Assembly: GCF_937924975.1 (NCBI RefSeq) | Contig: NZ_CALEYG010000035.1 | Coordinates: 10,043 to 74,042 of the forward strand | Length of the DNA: 64,000 nt | Direction: 5' to 3' | From: an uncultured Stomatobaculum sp. | GTDB lineage: Bacteria; Bacillota; Clostridia; Lachnospirales; Lachnospiraceae | In this document: positions 16,784 through 25,115 of the stretch, piece after piece | Layout of the letters: each line of letters starts with the position of its first letter | Position numbering within the stretch: position 1 is the first letter of the stretch | Translations under genes and position numbers: made by a program | The notes under the pieces: generated by a model | What the model saw: only the letters and a program-made list of their open reading frames with translations | Told to the model about the DNA's origin: nothing | The model's database searches: none

Positions 16784-18025
16784 ATGGATGCATTGGAAAG
16801 ACTCATTTCTTATATCAAAATAGATACCCAGTCCTCGGAGGAGTCGGGGACGCACCCGTCTACCGAGAAACAGTTTGACCTCGCGCGGAAGCTCGAGGCA
16901 GAGCTCAGAGAGCTCGGCGCCAAAGACGTGCGCTTAAGCGACAAGTGCTATGTCTACGCGCGCATTCCCTCGAATCTCACAGAGGCGGAAAATGCGGTGA
17001 CACCGGCGCTCGGCCTCATCTCCCACATGGATACTTCGCCCGCAGCGAGCGACACGGATGTGAAGCCGCGCCTCATCGAGAAGTACGAGGGCGGGGACAT
17101 TGCGCTCGGACACGGCGAAGTGCTGTCGCCGAAGACTTTCCCGCAGCTGGATCTCGCCAAGGGGGATGCGCTCTTGGTCACGGACGGCAGCACTCTGCTC
17201 GGTGCGGACGACAAGGCCGGCGTCGCGGAGATCATGGCGCTCGTCGAATATCTGCACGAGCATCCGGAGCACCGCCACGGCGAGCTTTGCATCGGTTTCA
17301 CGCCGGATGAGGAAATCGGAGAGGGCGCTAAGTTCTTCGATGTGAAGGGCTTCGGCGCGGAAGTTGCCTACACGGTGGACGGCGGTGAAATCGGCGGCAT
17401 CGAGTACGAGAACTTCAATGCGGCTTCCGGCACGCTGCACATCAAGGGCGTGAACGTGCACCCGGGTTCCGCGAAGAATAAGATGGTCAGTGCCGTCATG
17501 CTCGGCATGGAGTTCCAGTCCCTCCTGCCGCCCTGCACCCCGGCGAACACCGAGGGCTTCGAGGGCTTTTTCCACCTCTGCCAGATGAAGGGCGATGAGA
17601 GTTCCGCGGAACTCCGCTACATCATCCGCGAGCACGACCGCGAGAAGTTCGAGGGCATGAAGAAGACCTTCCTCGCGGTTGCCGAGCAGCTGAATGAAAA
17701 GTACGCGCACACCGAGGCGAAGCTCACGGCAGAGGTGAAAGACAGCTACTACAACATGAAGGAGAAGGTGGAGCCCTACCCATATTTGATCGAGACTGCG
17801 CGCGAAGCCTTCCGGAAGAACGACATCACGCCGAGCACGGTGGCCATTCGCGGCGGCACCGACGGCGCGACGCTCTCCTACATGGGACTGCCCTGCCCAA
17901 ACATCTCGACCGGCGGCGAGAACTTCCACGGCATCTACGAGTACCTGAATGTCACCGACTTCTACCGCATGATTGAGGTCCTGAAGACTCTTGTCACCGA
18001 GATGATCGGAAAAAAGGCGAAATAA
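16784..18025 (+). CDS. pepT: Peptidase T (tripeptide aminopeptidase)
   Basis: The protein has 413 residues, close to the usual 405-410 of PepT. It is a cytosolic dizinc peptidase of family M20 that removes the N-terminal residue of tripeptides. Metal and catalytic motifs are clear: SHMDTSP (His81, Asp83), LGADDKAG and TPDEEIGEGA, with GGTDGA and the STGGENFHG motif in the C-terminal half. The start at 16784 follows GGAGGCAGG; a longer reading from 16700 would overlap the permease stop and adds no conserved sequence. It is a peptide-use enzyme unrelated to the export cassette before it. Confidence 0.95.
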   Translation: MDALERLISYIKIDTQSSEESGTHPSTEKQFDLARKLEAELRELGAKDVRLSDKCYVYARIPSNLTEAENAVTPALGLISHMDTSPAASDTDVKPRLIEKYEGGDIALGHGEVLSPKTFPQLDLAKGDALLVTDGSTLLGADDKAGVAEIMALVEYLHEHPEHRHGELCIGFTPDEEIGEGAKFFDVKGFGAEVAYTVDGGEIGGIEYENFNAASGTLHIKGVNVHPGSAKNKMVSAVMLGMEFQSLLPPCTPANTEGFEGFFHLCQMKGDESSAELRYIIREHDREKFEGMKKTFLAVAEQLNEKYAHTEAKLTAEVKDSYYNMKEKVEPYPYLIETAREAFRKNDITPSTVAIRGGTDGATLSYMGLPCPNISTGGENFHGIYEYLNVTDFYRMIEVLKTLVTEMIGKKAK

Positions 18026-18049
18026 AATTGTAAGGAAACGAAAGATAGC

Positions 18050-18078
18050 TTTACAAGTTTTGGGATTGGGTGTAAGAT
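18050..18078 (+). promoter_or_regulatory. Promoter of tRNA-Ala
   Basis: TTTACA (18050-18055), a 17-base spacer and TAAGAT (18073-18078) form a good sigma-A promoter about 38 bases upstream of the tRNA. Confidence 0.65.
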
Positions 18079-18115
18079 ATTATCTGTTGGTACGGTAGTA
18101 CCGCTCAAATCCCGT

Positions 18116-18188
18116 GGGGGTGTAGCTCAGCTGGGAGAGCACCACGTTCGCAACGTGGGGGTCAAGGGTTCGAATCCCTCCATCTCCA
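18116..18188 (+). tRNA. tRNA-Ala (anticodon CGC)
   Basis: A 73-base cloverleaf. The acceptor arms GGGGGTG and CATCTCC pair through all seven positions and include G3-U70, the alanine identity pair. T8 A9 GCTC and the D arm are normal. The anticodon stem is CCACG/CGTGG with loop TTCGCAA, so the anticodon is CGC (18149-18151), reading GCG. The T loop is TTCGAAT, and the outermost T-stem pair is A-C, a mismatch. CCA is not encoded. Confidence 0.93.
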
Positions 18189-18193
18189 TTTAG

Positions 18194-18228
18194 AAAAAAA
18201 GCCGCAGGCAGAAGCCCTGCGGCTTTTC
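18194..18228 (+). terminator. Rho-independent terminator after tRNA-Ala
   Basis: A-run, GCCGCAGG, short loop, CCTGCGGC and TTTT form a strong hairpin directly after the tRNA. Confidence 0.85.
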
Positions 18229-18293
18229 GCGTTTTCGGCGTGCGTCTCACGGGAGAGGAAACAGTCACAGGTTTTGCAGCGAAGGAGTATTGT

Positions 18294-19544
18294 ATGTATC
18301 AAATCAACGAAAATTATCTGAAACTTCCGGGTTCCTATCTGTTTTCGACGATTGCGAAGAAGGTCGCCGCTTTTACCGACGCGCATCAGGGCGAGCGCGT
18401 CATCCGGATGGGCATCGGCGACGTGACGAAGCCGCTCTGCCCGGCGGTCATTCAGGCGCTGCACAAGGCGGTCGACGAGATGGGAGAAGCGGAGACCTTC
18501 CGCGGCTACGGGCCGGAAAACGGCTATGCCTTCCTCCGGGATAAGATGGTCGAATTCGACTATGCGGCGCGCGGCGCGGAGATCCGGGCGGATGAGATTT
18601 TTATTTCGGACGGCGCAAAGAGCGACTCCGGCAATATCCAGGAAATTTTCAGTCTCGATTCCACGGTCGCAGTCTGCGACCCGGTCTATCCCGTGTACCT
18701 CGATACGAATGTGATGGCGGGCCGGAGCGGCGATTACGATGCGGAAAAGGGCGTCTATGCGGGCATCACTTACCTGCCCTGTACCGCGGAAAATGATTTC
18801 ACACCGGCGTTCCCGGCGGGCAAGGCACCGGACCTCATCTATCTCTGCTCGCCGAACAACCCGACCGGCGCGGTCATGCGGAAGGAGGCGTTGCAGCGCT
18901 GGGTGGATTATGCCAACGAGAACGGTAGCGTGATTCTTTTTGACGCGGCCTATGAGGCCTATATCACCGAGGCCGATGTTCCGCACACGATTTACGAGTG
19001 CGAGGGAGCGAGAACCTGTGCGATTGAGCTCCGCTCGTTCTCGAAGAAGGCGGGCTTCACGGGACTTCGCCTCGGCGCGACGGTGGTGCCGCACGATCTT
19101 CGGAAAAGGGTGAAGCGCGCGGACGGCACGACCGAGGAAGTCGAGCTGCATGCGCTCTGGAGCAGACGCCACGGTACCAAGTTCAACGGCGCGCCCTACA
19201 TTGTGCAGCGCGCGGGCGAGGCAGTCTACTCCGCCGAGGGACAGCGGGAGACCGCCGAGCAGGTCGCGTACTATATGCGGAATGCGCACTACATGTACGA
19301 GACCCTGAAAAAGGCAGGCTTCTCGGTCTACGGCGGCGTGAACGCGCCCTACGTCTGGGTGAAAACGCCCGGCAATATGACGAGCTGGGAGTTTTTTGAT
19401 ACACTGTTGGAGAAAGCGGCGGTGGTCGGCACGCCGGGTTCCGGCTTCGGACCGCACGGCGAGCATTATTTCCGTTTCTCGGCTTTCGGAACTTACGAGG
19501 ATACAGTCGAGGCGATGGTGCGCATACAGGCGTTGCAGCTGTGA
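18294..19544 (+). CDS. dapL: LL-diaminopimelate aminotransferase
   Basis: The protein has 416 residues. DapL makes LL-diaminopimelate from tetrahydrodipicolinate and glutamate in one PLP-dependent step of lysine and peptidoglycan precursor synthesis. The N-terminus NENYLKLPGSYLFSTIAKKV and FRGYGPENGY near residue 72 are typical of DapL rather than of ordinary aspartate aminotransferases. SFSKKAGFTGLRLG near 248-261 carries the PLP lysine. GAAGGAG precedes the ATG at 18294. The stop overlaps a possible GTG of the next gene, but the function is unrelated to the glycan genes that follow. Confidence 0.95.
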   Translation: MYQINENYLKLPGSYLFSTIAKKVAAFTDAHQGERVIRMGIGDVTKPLCPAVIQALHKAVDEMGEAETFRGYGPENGYAFLRDKMVEFDYAARGAEIRADEIFISDGAKSDSGNIQEIFSLDSTVAVCDPVYPVYLDTNVMAGRSGDYDAEKGVYAGITYLPCTAENDFTPAFPAGKAPDLIYLCSPNNPTGAVMRKEALQRWVDYANENGSVILFDAAYEAYITEADVPHTIYECEGARTCAIELRSFSKKAGFTGLRLGATVVPHDLRKRVKRADGTTEEVELHALWSRRHGTKFNGAPYIVQRAGEAVYSAEGQRETAEQVAYYMRNAHYMYETLKKAGFSVYGGVNAPYVWVKTPGNMTSWEFFDTLLEKAAVVGTPGSGFGPHGEHYFRFSAFGTYEDTVEAMVRIQALQL

Positions 19545-19588
19545 CCATAGCGCAGGAAAGACGGAAACTGGCAGAGAGGAGCAGAGAG

Positions 19589-20239
19589 ATGGAGAGAGAA
19601 GAAAATCTGGAGCTTTTGCTCACACGGTACGCGGATCTTGTCCCCCTCCGGGCAGAGCTCTACCGCGCGCTGGAGGTGCTGCAAAGCGCCTTTTCGGCGG
19701 GCGGCAAGCTGCTGGTCGGCGGAAACGGCGGGAGCGCGGCCGACAGCGAGCACATGGTCGGCGAACTCATGAAGAGCTTTGCCTTTCGCCGCAGCATTCC
19801 GGCGGCGGTGCGGGAGACCCTGAGCGCGCAGGGCGAGCGCGGCGCGCGTGTCGCAGCGATGCTCGAGGGGGCGCTTCCGGCCATCGCAATCACGGGACAC
19901 GACGCGCTACAGAGCGCCTTCGGCAATGACACGGACTGGAAGTTTGCCATGGCGCAGCAGGTCTACGGCTACGGCAGAGCGGGCGATGTACTGCTCGCCA
20001 TCAGTACCTCCGGCAATTCCGAGAATGTTCTGAATGCGGCGGAGACCGCACGGGCGCTCGGCCTGAAGGTCATTGCCCTCACGGGTAAGACCGGCGGCGC
20101 ACTCGCAAAAATCGCGGATGTGTCACTCATTGTGCCGCGGCAGGAAACCTATCAGATTCAGGAGCTGCACCTGCCGATTTATCATGCTCTCTGCCTCGCG
20201 CTCGAGACTGCCTTCTTTGGGGAGGATGCCGAAAAATGA
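19589..20239 (+). CDS. gmhA: GmhA-like sedoheptulose-7-phosphate isomerase (SIS domain)
   Basis: The protein has 216 residues from the ATG at 19589, preceded by GAGAGGAG. A GTG at 19541 would add 16 residues and overlap dapL by 4 bases, so it remains possible. The SIS fold is shown by GGNGGSAADSEHMVGELMKS, STSGNSENVL and GKTGG, which are the GmhA hallmarks. GmhA turns sedoheptulose 7-phosphate into D-glycero-heptose 7-phosphate, the first step to nucleotide-activated heptose. The gene sits at the head of a glycosyltransferase cluster, so the glycan may contain a heptose. No GmhB, HddA or HddC gene is in the window. The next gene overlaps by 4 bases. Confidence 0.85.
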   Translation: MEREENLELLLTRYADLVPLRAELYRALEVLQSAFSAGGKLLVGGNGGSAADSEHMVGELMKSFAFRRSIPAAVRETLSAQGERGARVAAMLEGALPAIAITGHDALQSAFGNDTDWKFAMAQQVYGYGRAGDVLLAISTSGNSENVLNAAETARALGLKVIALTGKTGGALAKIADVSLIVPRQETYQIQELHLPIYHALCLALETAFFGEDAEK

Positions 20240-21018
20240 CGCACAGCTTTGCGGTTTGTGCCTACGGGGATTCGCCCTATCTGGAGCGCTGCCTCCGCTC
20301 GCTCGCCGGGCAGACGGTTTCTTCGGAGAAACTGCTCTGCACGGCGACGCCGAGCCCCTTTCTCGAGCGGCTCGCGGCACAGTACGGCTTTCGCTACTGT
20401 GTGCGGGACGGAGAACCCGGCATCGGGGCGGACTGGAACTTTGCGCTGCATCAGGCCTCCGGTGACTTTGTGACGCTCGCCCACCAGGACGATGTCTACG
20501 CAAAACACTATGCGGAGACTCTGTACCGCACGGCGGCGGCGCACCCGGATCTCACTCTCTTTACGACGGACGCACGCATTCTCCGGGACGGCAGGATTCA
20601 GCCGCGGAGCAAGGCGGAGTTCGTGAAAAAACTGCTGCGCGTTCCACTGCGCGTTCCGTTGCTTTCGACCTGTACGGCGGGGAAGCGCCTCAGCCTTCGC
20701 TTCGGCAATCCGATTGTCTGCCCCTCCTGCGCCTACCGGCGGGACGCGCTCGGCGAGGCACCCTTTTCGACCTCGCGCCGCTTTGTGCTCGACTGGGAGC
20801 TGCTCTGGCAGCTCGCGGCGGCGGGCGGTCGCTGGGTGGTTGCGGAGCAGAGCCTGTTACTCTACCGGATTCACAGCGGCGCGGCGACCGCGGCGCTCAC
20901 GGAGAATCATGTGCGGGAGCGGGAAGAGAGAGCCATGTTCCGGATGATGTGGCCGGAAGCCGTCACGGAACTGCTGATGCGCCTTTACCGGAGTGCCTAT
21001 GTGGACTACGGGGCGTAG
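20236..21018 (+). CDS. Family 2 glycosyltransferase
   Basis: The protein has 260 residues. FAVCAYGDSPYLERCLRSL at the N-terminus, GIGADWNFAL near residue 58 and LAHQDDVY near 78 give the GT-A donor site with an HQDD metal motif, as in several capsule and teichoic acid enzymes. There are no membrane helices. It is translationally coupled to gmhA (ATGA overlap) and overlaps the next gene by 20 bases. The donor sugar is unknown; heptose is one possibility because of the neighbour. Confidence 0.85.
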   Translation: MTHSFAVCAYGDSPYLERCLRSLAGQTVSSEKLLCTATPSPFLERLAAQYGFRYCVRDGEPGIGADWNFALHQASGDFVTLAHQDDVYAKHYAETLYRTAAAHPDLTLFTTDARILRDGRIQPRSKAEFVKKLLRVPLRVPLLSTCTAGKRLSLRFGNPIVCPSCAYRRDALGEAPFSTSRRFVLDWELLWQLAAAGGRWVVAEQSLLLYRIHSGAATAALTENHVREREERAMFRMMWPEAVTELLMRLYRSAYVDYGA

Positions 21019-23200
21019 GGCGGGGCTGCTCGCGGCGGTTGCCGCGGGACTCAGTCTGTTTGCGGCGCACGGTCTCGCGGGGGACGGCTTTTTTGCGGAG
21101 CAGTTCGCGGACCCGCGGACGGCGGCGATGCTCCTCGAGACCGCACTTGTATACCTGCTCTTTTTCGGCGTCGATCGGATCCGCGGGAGAGGGCGGCGAA
21201 ACGCAGCGCGTGTTCTCCTGTTGCTCGGCTTCGCATTTCGTCATCTGGCGCTGTTCAGCGTGCTCATGGCGGGATTCTGGATTCTGATGTTGAGTCTTAC
21301 CGGCATGGCGCTCTTATACCGTCGCGCGGAGGTCGCCGCCACGGCGGAGAAGCTGTATCGCGGCTTCCTGACGGGGGCGGCGTGCTGGATTGCGCTGGTC
21401 GGCCTGCTGTCAGGCTTCCATATCGGCGGTCTCCGCATCTGGCGCGCGCTGGCGGGCATCTTTTCGTTGCTTGCGCTGCTCACCGCAGGGCGAGCGCTTG
21501 TCGCCGGGGCGATAAAAAGCAGAGCGCTTCCCGGCGCGGCGGCGGAGGTGCGGCGGAGCGGCGGAGAGAGCGCTGTCACGGCGCTCACAATCACGGCCGT
21601 ACTCGTGCAGCTCGGCCGCCTGAATCTCGCGGTCGACTACGACTCCCTCCGCTATGCGCTCCGCTCGCCCTTTGTGCTCGACAACGGCAGGGGCATTTTT
21701 GAGGCGCTCGGCTCGGTGAATCAGGTCTATTTTTACCCGAAGGGGCTCGAAATCCTGACCTTGCCGCTATACCTCGGGAAAAGTTACGGCCCGACACTCG
21801 CCTTTTCCTTTTGCCTCGGGGTACTGCTTTTATTTCTGCTCTATGATTATTGCAGAGCGGACATCGGAGAGAAGCGCGCGCTCTACCCGGTCGCTGTCGC
21901 CGCGCTGCTGCCCGGCGTCATGAACTTAAGCGTCTCGGCAAAGACCGATCTCATCACGATTTTATTTCAGCTCTATGCCGTGCGGGAAGTGCGCCGCGCG
22001 GAACGGCAGCGCGGCACGGAGCGCCGTATCGCCGTTTCCTTTGCCGCGAGCGCCCTGCTCTTTACCTTCATGCTGAAACCGACAGCGCCGGTCTTTTCGG
22101 GGGGCTTACTCATCGGCTTTTTCCTCTACGCGCTGTTGTACGGGCGGCGGAGAGGACATATCACACTGTCTGCCGGAGGCGGACAGAAAGACAAGAGACC
22201 GTGGCGGCAGCTTTTGCTCCCGCCGCTCGTTACCTTGACAGCGCTTGCGGCCGTGACGCTTCGAACGCTGCACCTGACCGGGTATCCGCTGGTCTCGGTT
22301 TTCACCGGCCTCTTTGAGACACTCGGTTTTCACGGCAGATATCCGCTCGCCGTGCAGAGTCTCCCGGATGCCGGGGCAGAGCTTTCCGGGAAAGCACGTC
22401 TCTTTGCGCTCCTTTTGCGCCTGCGGCTTCTTTTTCTTGCGCCGGTCGGGGAAGCGGGCTTACATATCCGCATTGCCTGGGGCACGACACTGATTCCCGT
22501 CCTGCTCCTTGCGCTCTGCTTTCACAACCGCGCGAAAACCGCGCGAAGGGCGGGCAGCGTTGCTCTGCCGGGCTGTCTCCTCGCGGTGCAGGGCTTTTTG
22601 CTGCTTTTCTCGCTCGAGCGCCTGCATCAGATTGACGGCAATTACTACGGCCTTTTTTACCTGCTGGTCCTGCTCACGGCTTTTCTGCTGTGGCGGGAGA
22701 AGAGCGCGCTGTTATTCCGGGCGCTTAGCCCGGCGGCACTGCTCGCCGTCCTGATGCTCTGTCTCACCAACTGGGCAGGCGCGCGGGGCTATACGGGCTA
22801 TGAGGGCAGGACCGGTCTCTTCTATCCGCACGGGCGGCTTGCCGAGGAGACGCTGATTCTCGACGGCGGCGAGCCCATCTACCGCTATGTGAAAAATGCG
22901 CCGCGCATGCGTCTTCTGACTCTGGCGGCCGAGCCTGAGTGCTATCTGCTGCCCTGTGACGCGCAGAGTTACACCGACCTCGCGGGGAGCGGCGGCAATG
23001 TGTATCTCGTGAAGACGCTGGATCTTTTTAAGGAGTTCCTGGACCGTGCGGGCATAGACGCGCTCTATACGGACGATATGTTTCTGGCGGATCACAGCCG
23101 CGCGGCCGATATCATCCGCTATCTCGAGGAAGAGGGAAGCATTGAAGTCGTGATACGGCAGGAGGGCAATGCCCTCTATCGCTACCACCGCGCGCGCTAG
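20999..23200 (+). CDS. Large polytopic membrane protein, possible GT-C glycosyltransferase
   Basis: The protein has 733 residues from the ATG at 20999 (a GTG lies 6 bases before). There are about 13-15 hydrophobic segments up to residue 600, then a soluble C-terminal domain of about 120 residues. An acidic motif VDYDSLRYALRSP near residue 209, placed after early helices, recalls the catalytic loop of GT-C enzymes; a FYPKG segment follows. No named family was recognised with certainty. Two further polytopic proteins of the same general plan follow, which suggests a set of membrane enzymes that decorate a lipid-linked glycan on the outer face. Confidence 0.65.
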   Translation: MWTTGRRAGLLAAVAAGLSLFAAHGLAGDGFFAEQFADPRTAAMLLETALVYLLFFGVDRIRGRGRRNAARVLLLLGFAFRHLALFSVLMAGFWILMLSLTGMALLYRRAEVAATAEKLYRGFLTGAACWIALVGLLSGFHIGGLRIWRALAGIFSLLALLTAGRALVAGAIKSRALPGAAAEVRRSGGESAVTALTITAVLVQLGRLNLAVDYDSLRYALRSPFVLDNGRGIFEALGSVNQVYFYPKGLEILTLPLYLGKSYGPTLAFSFCLGVLLLFLLYDYCRADIGEKRALYPVAVAALLPGVMNLSVSAKTDLITILFQLYAVREVRRAERQRGTERRIAVSFAASALLFTFMLKPTAPVFSGGLLIGFFLYALLYGRRRGHITLSAGGGQKDKRPWRQLLLPPLVTLTALAAVTLRTLHLTGYPLVSVFTGLFETLGFHGRYPLAVQSLPDAGAELSGKARLFALLLRLRLLFLAPVGEAGLHIRIAWGTTLIPVLLLALCFHNRAKTARRAGSVALPGCLLAVQGFLLLFSLERLHQIDGNYYGLFYLLVLLTAFLLWREKSALLFRALSPAALLAVLMLCLTNWAGARGYTGYEGRTGLFYPHGRLAEETLILDGGEPIYRYVKNAPRMRLLTLAAEPECYLLPCDAQSYTDLAGSGGNVYLVKTLDLFKEFLDRAGIDALYTDDMFLADHSRAADIIRYLEEEGSIEVVIRQEGNALYRYHRAR

Positions 23201-23222
23201 CGCGCCAAGACAAGGAGGAGCC

Positions 23223-25115
23223 ATGGGAGAAAAGCAAAAGAAACAGGACATCTGCAGCGATCTCTTGCTGCTGGCAATGCTCGTCGCCTGGGCGTTCTTT
23301 GTGAACCGGCAGTTCCGAATCAGCGGCCTTTATAAAGACGACCTCTACACCTGGTCCTGCTGGGGCGAGCAGAGCTTTTGGCAGTATGCCTTTCCGCAGG
23401 GCTCGACCCGCTGCCGCTTTGTCTACTGGGCGGCGTCCTGGATAGAGCTGCAACTCATCGGCCACCACATCGACTGGATTGTTCCGTTCAACATTCTGCT
23501 GAATGCGGGTCTCGCGGGTTTCCTCTATCTCTTTGCCAAGCGCCTCTCCGGAAACCGCGCGGTTGCGTTTGCCGTGGGCTTTCTGTTTCTCGGCTCACAC
23601 TTCGCCTATTACCAGATCGGACAGTTGCTCGGTCTCATGGAGACCATGGGCGTTTTCTTTGCGGTGCTGCAGGCCTTTTTCCTGTATCGTTACCTGAGGG
23701 GCAGAGCAGAGACCAAGAACTTTTGTCTTGCGCTGCTCGTCTATTTTCTGAATTGCTTCACGCACGAGCGCTACATGGTCCTGCTGCCCATGTTTTTCTA
23801 CTGCCTCCTCGTGAGACGGGACAAAAAGTGGTACCGCTATCTCGCGGTCGTCGCGGTCTTTTTGCTGATGCAGGGCATACGCTTTGTGATGATAGGGACG
23901 GTTTCGCCCGAGGGCACCGGCGGCACCAGCTTAAAGGACACCTTCACCGTGCAGGGGGCGATTACGAATTTTGTGCTCGAAGCGCTGTATTCAATCGGGG
24001 TCAATGCGGGGCCCGAGCACCTCTGCGGCCGACCCTGGCAGGACACTTCGTTTCGCGTCAAAGTACTGGTGCTGTTCTGGAACCTCGCGATGCTCTTTTA
24101 CCTGCTGATCAGCTTCTACCAGCTCTTTTTGTCGAGAAGGTACCGGAAGCGCGGGGCGGAGGGCATGAAGCTCCTCCGGGATCTCGTCTTTTTCCTCGGT
24201 TTCTGGATTGGCTCTGCGGCGGCCTCGGCAGTCACGATACGCGTGGAGCTCCGCTGGGTTTATGTGCTCTATGCGTTTCAACTCCTGCTGGTCGCTTATC
24301 TCTACGGGATCCGGCGGGTCTCCTGCGAGGCGCGGAACGCGGACCCCGAGGCAAAGCGCCGCTATCAGTTTGACAACGCGGTGCCGCTTGCGCTGCTCTC
24401 GGTTGTTGCCCTGTTAAGTCTCGTAATGCAGCAGTATTATCGCCGCTTTATCCCGAAGATTTATCTCTTTCCGGATCAGGCGCGCTATAACTCCCTCGCC
24501 GATGTGACCTACGGCAGGTACGGGCGAGAGGTGCTCGGCAAGGACATCGTGATTGTCGGCAACAGCTATGAGATGAGCGATTTCACGGGGCGCACCTTCT
24601 TTAAAACCTTTGATCCGGCGCATACCGGACAGGGCACGGTAGTCCGGCATGTGTCCTCGGTCTATGACATCGGGCTTGTACATCCGGATATGCTCGTGCT
24701 CTTTGAGGATCCCGCACACGATGCGTTTCTCGATGAGACCAAGGCAGTCCGAGAGCTGCAGTGCGCGGTCGACTACGGCTACTATGAAGACGAGTGGATG
24801 GATCGGAGCGCGTCCCTCCGCATTCTGCTGCAGGGGAGCGGCGAACTACACTTCCATGTGACCTACCCCGGCACCCTGCGGGGCGGCGAGGAAATCACGG
24901 TCGAGAGCGGAAACAGCGTGCAGCATTTCCCGCTCACGAAAAATCGCGAGAGCTTTACGGTCGTAGGGACGCCCTTTGCGCTTAACACCTTCCGCTTTTC
25001 GACGAACTTTCAGGTGGAAAATGCCGCCGAACAGCGCGGCGATACGCCGCTCGCGATGCTGGTTCGCTTCGATGTCGATGCGGGAGAAGGAGAGAAGGCA
25101 TGGGAAGGAAAATAA
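23223..25115 (+). CDS. Polytopic membrane protein with C-terminal soluble domain, possible GT-C type
   Basis: The protein has 630 residues from the ATG at 23223, which follows AAGGAGGAGCC. The first external loop has YKDDLYTWSCWGEQ (near residue 38), an acidic pair early in the protein as in GT-C glycosyltransferases. About eleven membrane segments run to residue 415; the remaining 215 residues look soluble and beta-rich. The gene after it starts inside its last codons (16-base overlap). A transfer function is inferred from topology and neighbours only. Confidence 0.6.
   Translation: MGEKQKKQDICSDLLLLAMLVAWAFFVNRQFRISGLYKDDLYTWSCWGEQSFWQYAFPQGSTRCRFVYWAASWIELQLIGHHIDWIVPFNILLNAGLAGFLYLFAKRLSGNRAVAFAVGFLFLGSHFAYYQIGQLLGLMETMGVFFAVLQAFFLYRYLRGRAETKNFCLALLVYFLNCFTHERYMVLLPMFFYCLLVRRDKKWYRYLAVVAVFLLMQGIRFVMIGTVSPEGTGGTSLKDTFTVQGAITNFVLEALYSIGVNAGPEHLCGRPWQDTSFRVKVLVLFWNLAMLFYLLISFYQLFLSRRYRKRGAEGMKLLRDLVFFLGFWIGSAAASAVTIRVELRWVYVLYAFQLLLVAYLYGIRRVSCEARNADPEAKRRYQFDNAVPLALLSVVALLSLVMQQYYRRFIPKIYLFPDQARYNSLADVTYGRYGREVLGKDIVIVGNSYEMSDFTGRTFFKTFDPAHTGQGTVVRHVSSVYDIGLVHPDMLVLFEDPAHDAFLDETKAVRELQCAVDYGYYEDEWMDRSASLRILLQGSGELHFHVTYPGTLRGGEEITVESGNSVQHFPLTKNRESFTVVGTPFALNTFRFSTNFQVENAAEQRGDTPLAMLVRFDVDAGEGEKAWEGK

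Noticed and set aside
18026..18115. TGTAAG words before the tRNA as the surface-gene regulator box
   Set aside because: The words are not spaced by 11 bases, and one is part of the -10 element; single copies are expected by chance.
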